This document shows, one piece after another, positions 8,404 to 17,059 of a DNA stretch of 64,000 nt (positions are counted from its first letter, which is position 1; each line of letters begins with the position of its first letter). The stretch comes from Cellulosimicrobium cellulans (GTDB lineage: Bacteria; Actinomycetota; Actinomycetes; Actinomycetales; Cellulomonadaceae). The notes beneath the pieces were generated by a model that searched no databases, was not told where the DNA came from, and saw only the letters and a list, made by a program, of their open reading frames with translations. Location of the stretch: contig NZ_VEGH01000012.1 of the NCBI RefSeq assembly GCF_007679345.1, positions 62,001-126,000 on the forward strand. The letters are read 5' to 3'. The position numbers and the translations under genes are program-made.

Positions 8404-10443
8404 ATGCCTGCCGACGACCTCCTCGACGCCCTCGACCCGGACCAGCGGGAGGTCGCGCGCGCACTCACCGGGCCGGTGTGCGTCCTGGCCGGCGCCGGGA
8501 CCGGCAAGACCCGCGCGATCACCCACCGGATCGCCTACGGGGTGCGCACCGGCGTCTACGCCCCGACCAGCGTGCTCGCGGTGACGTTCACCGCCCGCGC
8601 GGCGGGGGAGATGCGCACCCGGCTCCGCGACCTCGGCGTCGCGGGCGTGCAGGCGCGCACGTTCCACTCGGCCGCGCTGCGCCAGCTCCGGTACTTCTGG
8701 CCGAAGGTGGTCGGGGGCCCCTCGCCGCAGGTGCTGGCCCAGAAGGCCCCGGTCGTCGCGGACGCCTGCCACCGGCTCGGGCTGTCCGTCGACCGGGTGT
8801 CGGTCCGGGACCTCGCGTCGGAGATCGAGTGGGCCAAGGTGTCCCGCATCAGCGCCGAGGACTACGTCCGCGCCGCCGCGGCCGCCGACCGGCCCGCCCC
8901 CGCGGGCCACGACCACCACGTCGTCGCCCGCCTCATCACGGCGTACGAGGACGCCAAGGACGCGCGCGGCGTCATGGACATGGAGGACATCCTCTGGCTG
9001 CTGTCCGGGATGCTGGTCGAGAACCGCGCCGTCGCGGACGAGATCCGGCACCAGTACCGCCGGTTCGTCGTCGACGAGTACCAGGACATCTCCCCGCTGC
9101 AGAAGTTCCTCCTCGACCAGTGGCTCGGCGGCCGGGACGAGCTGTGCGTGGTCGGCGACCCGAGCCAGACCATCTACTCGTTCGCGGGCGCGACGCCGCA
9201 CTACCTGACCCGGTTCACCGCCGAGCACCCCGGGGCCCAGGTGGTCCGCCTGGTGCGCGACTACCGGTCGACCCCGCAGGTCGTCGGCCTGGCCAACGAG
9301 GTGCTGCGCCGCGCGCCGAAGGACCGGGGCGGGCGGTGGGAGCCGCTCGAGCTGATCGCGCAGCGCCCGTCGGCCGGTCCGGTGCGGTTCGCGGTCTACG
9401 ACGACGACGAGGCGGAGGCCGCCGGGGTCGCCACCCGGATCGGCCGGCTGATCGCGGCGGGCACCCGCCCCAGCGAGATCGCCGTGCTGTACCGGACCAA
9501 CGCGCAGTCCGAGGCGTTCGAGCAGGCGCTCGCGCACCAGGGGATCGGCTACGTGCTCCGGGGCGGCGAGCGCTTCTTCCAGCGCAAGGAGGTCCGCGAC
9601 GCGATCGTCCGGCTGCGCGGCGCCGCGGTGGCGGCCGAGGCCGACGTGCCGATGACCGAGACCGTGCGGGACGCGCTGCGCTCGGCCGGCTGGACGGACG
9701 AGCCGCCCGCGGCCCGCGGCGCCTCGCGCGAGCGCTGGGACACGCTGCACGCGCTGGTGACCCTCGCGGACGACCTGGCCGCGGCCGCCGAGCGCGCCGG
9801 CGGCCGCGCGACGGTCCAGGACCTGATCGCCGACCTGGACGAGCGCGCCGCCGCCCAGCACGCGCCGACCGTCGAGGGCGTCACGCTCGCGTCGCTGCAC
9901 GCGGCCAAGGGCCTGGAGTGGGACGCGGTGTTCCTCGCCGGCCTGAGCGAGGGCCTCGTGCCGTGGGCGTCCGCCGACACCGCCGCCGACCTCGCGGAGG
10001 AGCGCCGGCTGCTCTACGTCGGCATCACCCGCGCCCGGCAGCACCTCGAGCTGTCCTACGGCCGGTCCCGCACCCCGGGCGGCCGGGCGACCCGGCGGCG
10101 GTCGCGGTTCCTCGACGGCCTGTGGCCGCAGGAGGGCCGCGCCCGGTTCGGCGACGGGCGGGCGCGCGCCGTCCCTCGGCTCACCGGGGAGGTCGACGGC
10201 GAGCTGCTGGCGGCCCTGCACGCCTGGCGGGCCGACCTGGCGCGGTCGACGTCCAAGCCCGCGTACACCGTGCTGGGCGACGCGACCCTGTCCGCCATCG
10301 CCGAGCTGCGCCCGGCGAGCGTCCCCGAGCTGGCCCGCGTCCAGGGGATCGGGCCGGCCAAGATCGACCGGTACGGCCCCGACCTGCTGGCGATCGTGGC
10401 CGGTCGCCGGCCCGCGGCGGGCGAGGCGGCGGCGGCCGGCTGA
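8404..10443 (+). CDS. uvrD2: UvrD2-type ATP-dependent DNA helicase with HRDC domain
   Basis: 679-residue SF1 helicase: Walker A AGAGTGKTRAI (~33), VDEYQDISPLQ motif II (~223), GDPSQTIYSFAG, LHAAKGLEWDAVFLAG motif V (~500), and a C-terminal HRDC domain (~599-675) with ARVQGIGPAKIDRYGPDLL. In mycobacteria UvrD2 carries a tetracysteine motif between helicase and HRDC; here that stretch has no cysteine at all, only an Arg/Gly-rich linker. ATG 8404 is the only ATG at the family's usual N-terminus, with a weak AGGAT -10-like element upstream. Role: 3'-5' unwinding in DNA repair; UvrD2 is essential in M. tuberculosis, but the role here is inferred. Confidence 0.92.
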   Translation: MPADDLLDALDPDQREVARALTGPVCVLAGAGTGKTRAITHRIAYGVRTGVYAPTSVLAVTFTARAAGEMRTRLRDLGVAGVQARTFHSAALRQLRYFWPKVVGGPSPQVLAQKAPVVADACHRLGLSVDRVSVRDLASEIEWAKVSRISAEDYVRAAAAADRPAPAGHDHHVVARLITAYEDAKDARGVMDMEDILWLLSGMLVENRAVADEIRHQYRRFVVDEYQDISPLQKFLLDQWLGGRDELCVVGDPSQTIYSFAGATPHYLTRFTAEHPGAQVVRLVRDYRSTPQVVGLANEVLRRAPKDRGGRWEPLELIAQRPSAGPVRFAVYDDDEAEAAGVATRIGRLIAAGTRPSEIAVLYRTNAQSEAFEQALAHQGIGYVLRGGERFFQRKEVRDAIVRLRGAAVAAEADVPMTETVRDALRSAGWTDEPPAARGASRERWDTLHALVTLADDLAAAAERAGGRATVQDLIADLDERAAAQHAPTVEGVTLASLHAAKGLEWDAVFLAGLSEGLVPWASADTAADLAEERRLLYVGITRARQHLELSYGRSRTPGGRATRRRSRFLDGLWPQEGRARFGDGRARAVPRLTGEVDGELLAALHAWRADLARSTSKPAYTVLGDATLSAIAELRPASVPELARVQGIGPAKIDRYGPDLLAIVAGRRPAAGEAAAAG

Positions 10444-10488
10444 TCGGCCGTTCGGGGGACCGGGGAGAACTCGTCGAAAATCTCTCGG

Positions 10489-10526
10489 TAATTCGGTTGT
10501 GCGGTCGGCGACGGCCCCTCTACGGT
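10489..10526 (+). promoter_or_regulatory. whiB7 promoter with WhiB7-type AT-rich element
   Basis: -35 TTGTGC (10497-10502), 18-bp spacer, -10 TACGGT (10521-10526). Three bases upstream of the -35 lies the AT block TAATT (10489-10493) in otherwise GC-rich DNA. WhiB7-SigA promoters are known to carry an AT-rich element about 3 bases before the -35, bound by the WhiB7 AT-hook, so autoactivation is likely. It leaves a leader of about 400 bases before whiB7. Confidence 0.7.
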
Positions 10527-10598
10527 GAACGAGTCCTGCTGGGAGGCCGTGCTGCGCGAAGCGGCGGCGGCCCGATGACGAGAAGGAGGTGTGGTGCT

Positions 10599-10802
10599 GT
10601 GAAGAACATGAACGACGCGTTCCGTGTCGGCGCGATCGCGCTGCCGTTCCTGGCACCCACCTCGGACAAGCACCAGGGGACCGCTGTGTCCCCGGCCGCC
10701 CCGGGCACGGGCATCCGTGGCTTCGGCGGCACCGGTCTCCGGCTGCGTGCGCGCGATCTCTCGTCCCGCTCCGACTCCGCCCCAGGAGGACCGGTCATCT
10801 GA
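10599..10802 (+). CDS. Leader peptide (uORF) upstream of whiB7
   Basis: 67 codons from GTG 10599 behind a near-perfect Shine-Dalgarno, AGAAGGAGGT (10581-10590), ending at TGA 10800-10802, about 135 bases before whiB7. The product (KNMNDAFRVGAIALPFL at the N-terminus) matches no enzyme family I know. whiB7/wblC leaders in mycobacteria and streptomycetes carry a translated uORF whose stalling by ribosome-targeting antibiotics lifts attenuation, so this is best read as a sensor ORF rather than a functional protein. The exact codon span is uncertain. Confidence 0.6.
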   Translation: MKNMNDAFRVGAIALPFLAPTSDKHQGTAVSPAAPGTGIRGFGGTGLRLRARDLSSRSDSAPGGPVI

Positions 10803-10822
10803 GTCGATGACCAGCCCGTCCA

Positions 10823-10863
10823 GGCCGTGGAGTCCACCGGATTCCGCGGCCTTCGTCTTCCCC
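10823..10863 (+). terminator. Candidate attenuator hairpin in the whiB7 leader
   Basis: GGCCGTGG (10823-10830) pairs with CCGCGGCC (10844-10851) with one G-U pair, 13-base loop, followed by the pyrimidine-rich run TTCGTCTTCCCC. It lies just after the uORF stop and 88 bases before whiB7, where an antibiotic-responsive attenuator is expected. It is GC-rich and has no long T run, so rho-independent strength is uncertain. Confidence 0.5.
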
Positions 10864-10938
10864 GGCACCTGCAGGGGGGCGAGGCAGCTGCGGATCCACC
10901 GCCACCTCGCTCAACCCGCAAGTCATCAGGAGGACATC

Positions 10939-11286
10939 GTGCGGCTCACGACGCTGCTCGACACGGTCAACCAGGGCGGATCCGGTCCCTGGCCGCCCGC
11001 CTCGACGCCCGCCGTCACCGATGCGCAGTTCGACGCCCTGGTCGCGGGGCTCATCCCGTGCCGGTCCAACGACCCCGAGCTCTGGTTCGCCGAGCGGACG
11101 GCCGAGGTCGAGCAGGCCAAGGCGCTCTGCCGCACCTGCCCGCTGCTCGAGGGCTGCCTCGCCGGCGCCGTCGAGCGGCAGGAGCCGTGGGGCGTGTGGG
11201 GCGGCGAGGTGTTCGTCGCCGGCCAGGTGGTCGCCGTCAAGCGCGGCCGCGGCCGGCCGCGCAAGGACGCCACCCCGGCGGCCTGA
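10939..11286 (+). CDS. whiB7: WhiB7 transcriptional activator (intrinsic antibiotic resistance)
   Basis: 115 residues. Four cysteines in the WhiB pattern (IPCRSNDP..., ALCRTCPLLEGC) bind a 4Fe-4S cluster; VWGGEVF is the SigA-contact turn; GRGRPRK near the C-terminus is the AT-hook found in WhiB7 and not in other WhiB classes. The factor binds SigA and switches on resistance genes after ribosome-targeting antibiotics. GTG 10939 has AGGAGGA 4-5 bases upstream. It sits about 400 bases from its promoter behind a uORF and hairpin. The AT-hook plus the leader make the WhiB7 class firm. Confidence 0.93.
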   Translation: MRLTTLLDTVNQGGSGPWPPASTPAVTDAQFDALVAGLIPCRSNDPELWFAERTAEVEQAKALCRTCPLLEGCLAGAVERQEPWGVWGGEVFVAGQVVAVKRGRGRPRKDATPAA

Positions 11287-11294
11287 CCGCGTCG

Positions 11295-11322
11295 GGCCCG
11301 GTACCGGTCGACGGACCGGGCC
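11295..11322. terminator. Hairpin between convergent whiB7 and ThiF-like gene
   Basis: GGCCCGGT (11295-11302) pairs with ACCGGGCC (11315-11322) around a 12-base loop, filling the gap between two convergent stop codons. No T-tract. Confidence 0.5.
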
Positions 11323-12336
11323 TCAACCGCCCAGGGCGGCGCACCCGCACTCCGGGTGCGCCGCCCACCGGCGCAGCCGGGGTGCGACGGACGGCACCGG
11401 GATCTCGTACTGCGCGCCCAGGGTCCGCGGCGTCCCGCCGTCCAGGTGCGCCAGCACCTCCGCCGCGGCCAACCCGCCCGCGACCGCGGCGAGCGCGGCC
11501 GGGGGCTCGGCGGCGGCGTCGCCGGACCGGGGACCCGCGAGCTGCGCGAGCACGACCGGCCACGCCGGGTCCGTCGCGGCCCGGTGCAGGTCGAGGCAGC
11601 GCACGCAGGGGAGCGGGTCGTCTCCCGGCCGGGTCGGGCGGACGAACGGTCCCACCAGCGCGTCCGCCTCGCGGGTCGCGACGGGCAGGTGCGGCAGGTC
11701 CGCCCCGAGCAGGGTCAGGGCGGTCGCCGGGTCGGGGACGTCCGCGGCGGCCGTGACCACCACGTCGGGCGGGTCGGCGAGCAGCCCGGCGGTGCCGGGC
11801 GCCGTCCGCACCCGCACCCGCGGGGCCACGCCGCGGAGGGTCTCGGCGACGGCGGTCGCGCGGTCCGCCGCGGGGACGCCGTCGCCCGGTTCGGTGCCCG
11901 CCGCCCGCCCGGGCCGCGCCGCGCGGGGGTCGACGAGCACCAGCGACCCCACGCCCGCGACGGCGAGCGTCCCTGCCGCCACCGCCCCGGCGCGACCGAG
12001 ACCGACGACTGCGACCGTCGAGCGCGCCCGCCGGCGGACGGCCCCGGCACCGTCCCCGTCCTGCCGGGCGAGGCCGTGCGCGAGGGCCTCGGGCCGCAGG
12101 TCGGGCCGCACCCGACGCGGACGCGCCCCCGCCGGCCGGAGCAGCCCGGCGGTCGCCAGCGCGTCGAGCGCGGCGGCGGGCAGGACGTCGTCGACGCGGC
12201 GGTCGCCCGCCCGCAGCAGCCGGTCGACCCGGCCGGGGCTCAGTCCCGCGACACGGACCGCCCACCGCGGGTCGAGGCCCACCTGGACCTCGTCGGTCGC
12301 GCGCCGCAGCACGCGGAGTCCCTGCCGGAGCTGCAC
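11323..12336 (-). CDS. ThiF/E1-like nucleotide-binding fold protein
   Basis: 337 residues from GTG 12336. A Rossmann-type segment TVAVVGLGRAGAVAAGTL followed by LVLVDPR (~110-140) is typical of ThiF/MoeB/E1 adenylating enzymes, and PCVRCLDLHR (~240) plus ECGC near the C-terminus resemble E1 zinc cysteines. The adenylation Arg/Lys residues cannot be confirmed, and no ubiquitin-like partner is seen nearby, so the substrate is unknown. An upstream GTG at 12378 would add 14 residues of unlikely composition (PRWWYSTGRGWG), so the inner start is preferred. Homologues sit near uvrD2/whiB7 in other actinomycetes. Confidence 0.6.
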   Translation of the reverse strand: MQLRQGLRVLRRATDEVQVGLDPRWAVRVAGLSPGRVDRLLRAGDRRVDDVLPAAALDALATAGLLRPAGARPRRVRPDLRPEALAHGLARQDGDGAGAVRRRARSTVAVVGLGRAGAVAAGTLAVAGVGSLVLVDPRAARPGRAAGTEPGDGVPAADRATAVAETLRGVAPRVRVRTAPGTAGLLADPPDVVVTAAADVPDPATALTLLGADLPHLPVATREADALVGPFVRPTRPGDDPLPCVRCLDLHRAATDPAWPVVLAQLAGPRSGDAAAEPPAALAAVAGGLAAAEVLAHLDGGTPRTLGAQYEIPVPSVAPRLRRWAAHPECGCAALGG

Positions 12337-12421
12337 GGTGCCCCACCCCCGTCCCGTCGAGTACCACCACCGTGGCACCCCGGGCGGGGGCGGACGCCGT
12401 CGTCCACAGGTCGGGTTCTGC

Positions 12422-12580
12422 TCAGGCCTTGCCGAGGATCCGGTTCAGCTTGGTGCTGCAGACCGGGCAGGTGGCCTTGGCCATCCGGCGACCGGACTCG
12501 GAGACGACGACCTCGCCCTCGGCCTGGCGCTTCTCCTTGCACTTCACGCAGTAGAACTCGCCGGCGTAGGTCTCGGCCAT
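12422..12580 (-). CDS. DUF5679-type small zinc-ribbon protein
   Basis: 52 residues with two CxxC pairs (FYCVKCKEK and ATCPVCSTKL), a treble-clef/zinc-ribbon arrangement found in small actinobacterial and archaeal proteins of unknown function. ATG 12580 follows GCGAGGAGAC at proper spacing. The protein is basic and could bind nucleic acid; no function is established. Confidence 0.82.
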   Translation of the reverse strand: MAETYAGEFYCVKCKEKRQAEGEVVVSESGRRMAKATCPVCSTKLNRILGKA

Positions 12581-12714
12581 GTCTGTCTCCTCGCATCGGT
12601 TCGGCGACGCCGGGTTCCTGGCGCCCGGGCCAGTATCCACGCCGTGCGGCGGCCGCGGGAGGGTTCCGTCCGCCCGTCGTGCGGCAGTTGCCCCAGATCA
12701 GCGGCCCGAACCGC

Positions 12715-12720
12715 TACGGT
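12715..12720 (+). promoter_or_regulatory. -10-like hexamer TACGGT before the YgjP-type peptidase
   Basis: TACGGT ends 7 bases before GTG 12728; the same hexamer precedes nudC and whiB7. It argues for a leaderless start at 12728 rather than GTG 12719, which would lie inside the -10. Confidence 0.45.
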
Positions 12721-12727
12721 GCTGGAC

Positions 12728-13447
12728 GTGCAGCCGTCGCGGGAGCACCCCCGGACGCCGGTCGACCCGGTGCGCTCGCCCGCGCCCGCGGCCGCCGCGC
12801 CGGACGCGCGCCCCGCCGCGGAGGCGAGCGCCGCGATCGGTCCCCCGACCGGCTCCCCGCCCGGCGCCGACGGCGACCCACGGCTCGGCCCCGTCGAGGT
12901 GCGCCGGTCGCGCCGCCGGTCCCGCACCGTCACCGCGTACCGCGAGGGCGGCCGGACGATCGTCGCCATCCCCGCCCGGTTCACCCGGGCGCAGGAGCGC
13001 GAGTGGGTGCGCCGGATGCTCGACCGGCTCGCCACCCAGGAGCAGCGCCGCCGGCCGTCCGACGACCAGCTGGTCCGCCGCGCCGCGGAGCTGAGCCAGC
13101 GCTACCTCGGTGGGCGCGCCGTGCCGTCGAGCGTGCGGTGGTCCGGCAACCAGGGCCGGCGCTGGGGGTCCTGCACCGTCGCGGACGGCAGCATCCGGCT
13201 GTCCGACCGGCTGCGCGGGATGCCCGCGTGGGTCACCGACTACGTGCTGCTGCACGAGCTCGCTCACCTGCTGCACGCCGGGCACGGGCCGGAGTTCTGG
13301 GCCGAGCTCGAGGCGTACCCCCGCACCGAGCGGGCGCGGGGGTTCCTCGAGGGCTACTCGTTCGCGGAGCGCGCGCCCGGGCCGGACGACGACACGGCGC
13401 CCGAGGTGGCCGCCGAGGAGGACGCGGCCGACCCCGAGGCGGACTGA
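12728..13447 (+). CDS. YgjP/SprT-like zinc metallopeptidase-domain protein
   Basis: 239 residues. VLLHELAHLLHAGHGPEFW (~175-195) contains HExxH plus the downstream HGPxFW third ligand, the pattern of YgjP (M48-like) metallopeptidase domains; RRWGSC lies before it as in that family. The first 55 residues are Ala/Pro-rich and probably disordered, and the tail is acidic. Substrate unknown; E. coli YgjP is linked to polyphosphate/UMP-related metabolism but no activity can be inferred here. Convergent with the DUF2342 gene, with only 20 bases between the stops. Confidence 0.8.
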   Translation: MQPSREHPRTPVDPVRSPAPAAAAPDARPAAEASAAIGPPTGSPPGADGDPRLGPVEVRRSRRRSRTVTAYREGGRTIVAIPARFTRAQEREWVRRMLDRLATQEQRRRPSDDQLVRRAAELSQRYLGGRAVPSSVRWSGNQGRRWGSCTVADGSIRLSDRLRGMPAWVTDYVLLHELAHLLHAGHGPEFWAELEAYPRTERARGFLEGYSFAERAPGPDDDTAPEVAAEEDAADPEAD

Positions 13448-13467
13448 CCGCCCCGGGGCCGGACGGC

Positions 13468-14934
13468 TCAGCGGGACGGGTCGTCGTCGGCCGGCCGGCC
13501 GCCGGACGGCTCGTCCGGCCCGCCGGCCGGGCCGCCGTCGCCGTCGCCGTCGCCGTCGCCCAGGATCTCCGCCAGCGCCCGGTCGAGGTCCGCGTGCTCG
13601 CCCTCCGCGGCGGCGCGGCGGCCGGCGTACCCGGCCGGGTCGTCGAGGTCCTCGGCGGTGGGCAGCAGGTCCGGGTGGTCCCAGACGGCGTCGCGCGCCT
13701 CGGGGCCCTGCTCACGGGCGATGCGTGCCCACAGCGCGGCCGCGTCCCGGGACCGGCGGGGCCGCAGCTCCAGGCCGACGAGGGTGGCGAACGTCTGCTC
13801 CGCGGGCCCGCCGGCGGCGCGGCGGCGGCGGATCATCTCGCGCAGCGCGACGCCGTGCGGCAGGTGGGGGAGCGCGGCGGTCGCGACCACCTCGTCCACC
13901 CAGCCCTCCACCAGCGCGAGCGCGGTCTCCAGCCGGGCGAGCACGGCGCGCTGCTCGGGCGTCGTCTGCGGGGCGAACACGCCGGAGGACAGGGCGCCCT
14001 GCAGCGCGGTCGGGTCCGTGGGGTCGATGGCCCGCACCGACTCCTCGAGGCTCTCGACGTCGATGGTGATGCCGCGGGCATAGGCGTCGACGGCCGCCAG
14101 CAGGTGGCCGCGCAGCCAGGTGACGTGCGTGAACAGCCGCGCGTGCGCCGCCTCGCGGAGCGCGAGGAACAGCCGCACCTCCTCGAGCGGGATCTCCAGC
14201 CCGTCGGCGAAGTCGGCGATGTTCCGCGGCACGAGGGCGGTGGCGGGCTCGGCGACCAGCGGCAGGCCGGCGTCGGTCAGGCCGAACACCTCGCGGGACA
14301 GCGAGCCGGCCGCCTGGCCGACCTGCATCCCGAACACGAGCGCGCCGAGCTGGCGCATCATCGCGGCGGGGTCGAGTCCGCCGACGCCGAGGCCGGGCGG
14401 CAGGTCCATGCCCTCGGGCAGCTGGTCGGCGAGCGTGGCGGCCAGCGCGGTCGACATCGACGTCGCGACCGGCTCGGTCAGGGTGCGCCAGGTCGGCAGG
14501 GTCTGCTCGACCCACTCCGAGCGGGACAGCGCGCGCACGTGCCCGCCGGCGGGCGGCAGGTCGGTGGCCGCGTCGAGCCACAGCTCCGCGACGCCGAGCG
14601 CCTCGGTGGCCTGGCGGGCCTCCGCCGGGCTCAGGGTCGGGTCGCCGCCGGTCACCGCGACCTGCCGGGCCATGTCGTGGGCGACGTCCCAGTTGACGGG
14701 CCCGTCGCCGCTCGACGACAGCATCCGCTGGACCTGGGCGATCACCTGGTTCATCAGCATCGGGTCGTCGGGCAGGCCGGAGGCGCGGGCCATCTCCGCG
14801 GGGTCGAGGCCCTGCTCGCGCATCTGGCGCAGCGCCTCGTCCGCGCCCGGGCCGAACATCTGGCGCAGCATCTGCTCCCAGGCGGCGCCGTCGGAGGGCT
14901 CGCCGGGCTGGCGCGCGGTGGGGTCGTCGGTCAT
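13468..14934 (-). CDS. DUF2342 / zincin-like metalloprotease-type protein
   Basis: 488 residues. The N-terminal third resembles the conserved actinobacterial putative-hydrolase family (WEQMLRQMFG, NWDVAHDMAR), and the core has REAAHARLFTHVTWLRGHL (~265) and EGWVDEVV (~345), the zincin-like signature used for the annotation zinc-dependent metalloprotease. In the family the HExxH is relaxed; here it reads EAAHAR, so catalysis is uncertain. The C-terminus has a GDGDGDGDGG run encoded by a (GACGGC)n hexamer repeat near 13533-13560. ATG 14934 has GGGAG ~9 bases upstream. Confidence 0.75.
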   Translation of the reverse strand: MTDDPTARQPGEPSDGAAWEQMLRQMFGPGADEALRQMREQGLDPAEMARASGLPDDPMLMNQVIAQVQRMLSSSGDGPVNWDVAHDMARQVAVTGGDPTLSPAEARQATEALGVAELWLDAATDLPPAGGHVRALSRSEWVEQTLPTWRTLTEPVATSMSTALAATLADQLPEGMDLPPGLGVGGLDPAAMMRQLGALVFGMQVGQAAGSLSREVFGLTDAGLPLVAEPATALVPRNIADFADGLEIPLEEVRLFLALREAAHARLFTHVTWLRGHLLAAVDAYARGITIDVESLEESVRAIDPTDPTALQGALSSGVFAPQTTPEQRAVLARLETALALVEGWVDEVVATAALPHLPHGVALREMIRRRRAAGGPAEQTFATLVGLELRPRRSRDAAALWARIAREQGPEARDAVWDHPDLLPTAEDLDDPAGYAGRRAAAEGEHADLDRALAEILGDGDGDGDGGPAGGPDEPSGGRPADDDPSR

Positions 14935-15048
14935 CTCGGTGCTCCCGGGCTCGTCGTGGTGCCACCGTAACCACACCCCCGCGCACGCGGACCAGGCCAT
15001 CACGTCCGGTTCGCTGAGGGCGCACGCGACCCTCACGGGTGCGTGCGG

Positions 15049-15054
15049 CATGAT
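15049..15054 (+). promoter_or_regulatory. -10-like CATGAT for the PDZ/Lon-type protease
   Basis: CATGAT is followed by six bases and GTG 15061. This favours 15061 over the in-frame GTG at 15043, which would precede the -10. Confidence 0.4.
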
Positions 15055-15060
15055 CGTCCG

Positions 15061-16269
15061 GTGCCCGCCCAGCCCGGAAGCCCCTCGGACCCCGCCGCGT
15101 CGCCCGCCGGCGGGGCCGCCCCGCTCGGCGGCCCCGGCCTGCCGCCGGACGGCGCGTCGCCCGCGGTCCCGGCCGACCCCACCGACCCGACCGAGCCCGC
15201 GCCGCCGGTGACGCGCCGCGCCGCGCTGGTGTCCGGCGGCGTGCTGCTGACCGCGGTGCTGCTGGTCGTGCTGCTGCTGATGCCGGTACCGTACGCGGTG
15301 AACTCGCCCGGGCCGACGCTGGACACCCTCGGCACGCACGACGACCAGGCGCTCATCACGATCGACGGCGCCGAGACCTACGACTCCACCGGGGAGCTGC
15401 GCCTCACCACCGTGTCGACCACGGGCGGCCCGGGGTACCCGTCGAGCGTGCTCGGCGTGCTGCAGGGCTGGCTCAGCCCGTCCCGGCGGGTGCTGCCCGT
15501 CGAGTCGGTGTTCCCGCAGGACGCCACCCAGGAGCAGCTGGACGAGCAGAACGAGGCGCAGATGGTGTCCTCCCAGGAGAACGCCACGGTCGCCGCGCTC
15601 GAGGAGCTGGGGTACACGGTGCCGGTCACGCTGACCGTGCACGAGGCCGTCGCGGGCACCGGGGCGGTCGGCGTGGTGGATCCCGGGGACGTGCTGCTGT
15701 CCTACGACGGCACCCCGCTGACGTCGTACGGCCAGCTCATCGACCTTCTGGACGAGACGGACCCGGGCACGACGGTCACGCTCGGCGTGCTGCGGGACGG
15801 CGCCGAGGTCGACCTCGACGTGGTGACCGGCGCGCGCGAGGACGACGACGGCAGCCAGCTCGGCGTCTACATCGACCCGACGTTCGACCCGCCGGTCGAC
15901 GTCTCCATCCGGATCGACCAGATCGGCGGCTCCAGCGCCGGCACGATGTTCGCGCTCGGGATCATCGACAAGCTGACGCCCGAGGACGAGGCCGCCGGCC
16001 AGGTCATCGCGGGCACCGGCACGATGGACCTCAACGGCGCCGTCGGGCCGATCGGCGGCATCCGGCAGAAGATGGCCGGCGCGCTGCGTGACGGGGCGGA
16101 CTGGTTCCTCGCGCCGGCGGACAACTGCGACGAGGTCGTGGGGAACGTGCCCGACGGGCTGACGGTGGTCAAGGTGTCGACCCTGCACGAGGCCCGCGAG
16201 GCGGTCGAGGCGATCGGCGCCGGCGACGCGGGCGACCTGCCGACCTGCACGGCGGCGGACGCGGGCTGA
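15061..16269 (+). CDS. Membrane-anchored PDZ / Lon-type (S16) serine protease, YlbL family
   Basis: 402 residues: a disordered Pro/Ala N-terminus, one transmembrane segment (AALVSGGVLLTAVLLVVLLL, ~52-71), an extracytoplasmic PDZ-like domain (~190-260), and a Lon-protease-type catalytic domain with Ser in GGSSAGTMFALG (~293) and Lys in IGGIRQKMAGAL (~338). This Ser-Lys dyad is standard for the family, which in Bacillus (YlbL) takes part in proteolysis of the SOS division inhibitor YneA; the substrate here is unknown. Convergent with the PPA1309 gene. Confidence 0.88.
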   Translation: MPAQPGSPSDPAASPAGGAAPLGGPGLPPDGASPAVPADPTDPTEPAPPVTRRAALVSGGVLLTAVLLVVLLLMPVPYAVNSPGPTLDTLGTHDDQALITIDGAETYDSTGELRLTTVSTTGGPGYPSSVLGVLQGWLSPSRRVLPVESVFPQDATQEQLDEQNEAQMVSSQENATVAALEELGYTVPVTLTVHEAVAGTGAVGVVDPGDVLLSYDGTPLTSYGQLIDLLDETDPGTTVTLGVLRDGAEVDLDVVTGAREDDDGSQLGVYIDPTFDPPVDVSIRIDQIGGSSAGTMFALGIIDKLTPEDEAAGQVIAGTGTMDLNGAVGPIGGIRQKMAGALRDGADWFLAPADNCDEVVGNVPDGLTVVKVSTLHEAREAVEAIGAGDAGDLPTCTAADAG

Positions 16270-16320
16270 CGCCGGCGGGCGACCTGGGGCCGGGCCGCCC
16301 CCTGCGGGTCGCGCGCGCCG

Positions 16321-16893
16321 TCAGGCGAACGTCGCCCGCAGCCCCTCGACCAGGCCCGGCACGACGTCCTCGCCCTGCCCGACGGCGTCGTCCCGGTCGT
16401 CGGACCGCTGCCGGACCGCGCACCACGACGGCCCCCCGCGGAGCACGCCCACCGCGAGGCGCACGTCCTGCCGCTGGGGGTGCGCGAGCAGCGCGTCCAG
16501 CGCGGCGTCCGGGTCATCCGGCAGACCCTCCTCGGCCTCCGGCGGCAGCACGATCCGCTCGACGGTCAGCGCCGCGCCGTCGACCCCCTCCGGCCACGCG
16601 ATCGCGCCGAGCAGCCCCTCCAGGTCGTCGCTCGCGGGCAGGCCCTCCTGCTCGACCGAGGTCAGGTGGTCCGGGTCGGCGGCCGCGGCGGCCAGCACGT
16701 CGGGCGGCAGCTGCGAGGCGAGCGCGGGCTCGGCGTCCAGGGCGGCCTGCGTCCGGACCAGGGCGAACACCCGCACCGGGCCGTCCCAGCCGCCCGTGGC
16801 GACGTGCCGCTCGATCTCCACGACCGCCGCGGCGAGCGCGCGCTGGGCGGGGGTGCTGGCGGGGGTGTCCGGGGTCTGCGTCACGGTCGCCAT
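16321..16893 (-). CDS. PPA1309 family protein
   Basis: 190 residues, soluble, acidic, no signal peptide. It has the conserved actinobacterial pattern of this uncharacterised family: IERHVATGGWDGPVRVFAL at the N-terminus and DVRLAVGVLRGGPSWCAVR toward the C-terminus. It commonly lies next to the PDZ/Lon protease and UPF0182 genes, as here. Function unknown. ATG 16893. Confidence 0.75.
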   Translation of the reverse strand: MATVTQTPDTPASTPAQRALAAAVVEIERHVATGGWDGPVRVFALVRTQAALDAEPALASQLPPDVLAAAAADPDHLTSVEQEGLPASDDLEGLLGAIAWPEGVDGAALTVERIVLPPEAEEGLPDDPDAALDALLAHPQRQDVRLAVGVLRGGPSWCAVRQRSDDRDDAVGQGEDVVPGLVEGLRATFA

Positions 16894-17059
16894 CCTCGCA
16901 CCCGCGGCGCCGGCCGGGCACGCGCGCAGGGGCGCGGTGCGGGGGGCGGCCGCTGTGGGAACCTTGAGGCCGCCGGGCGCGTTGTGACCTGCGTGAGCGC
17001 CGGGCCCTGCCCGACGCGTCCACGCGCGATCCGTACCCGACGACGAGGACCTCAAGGCC

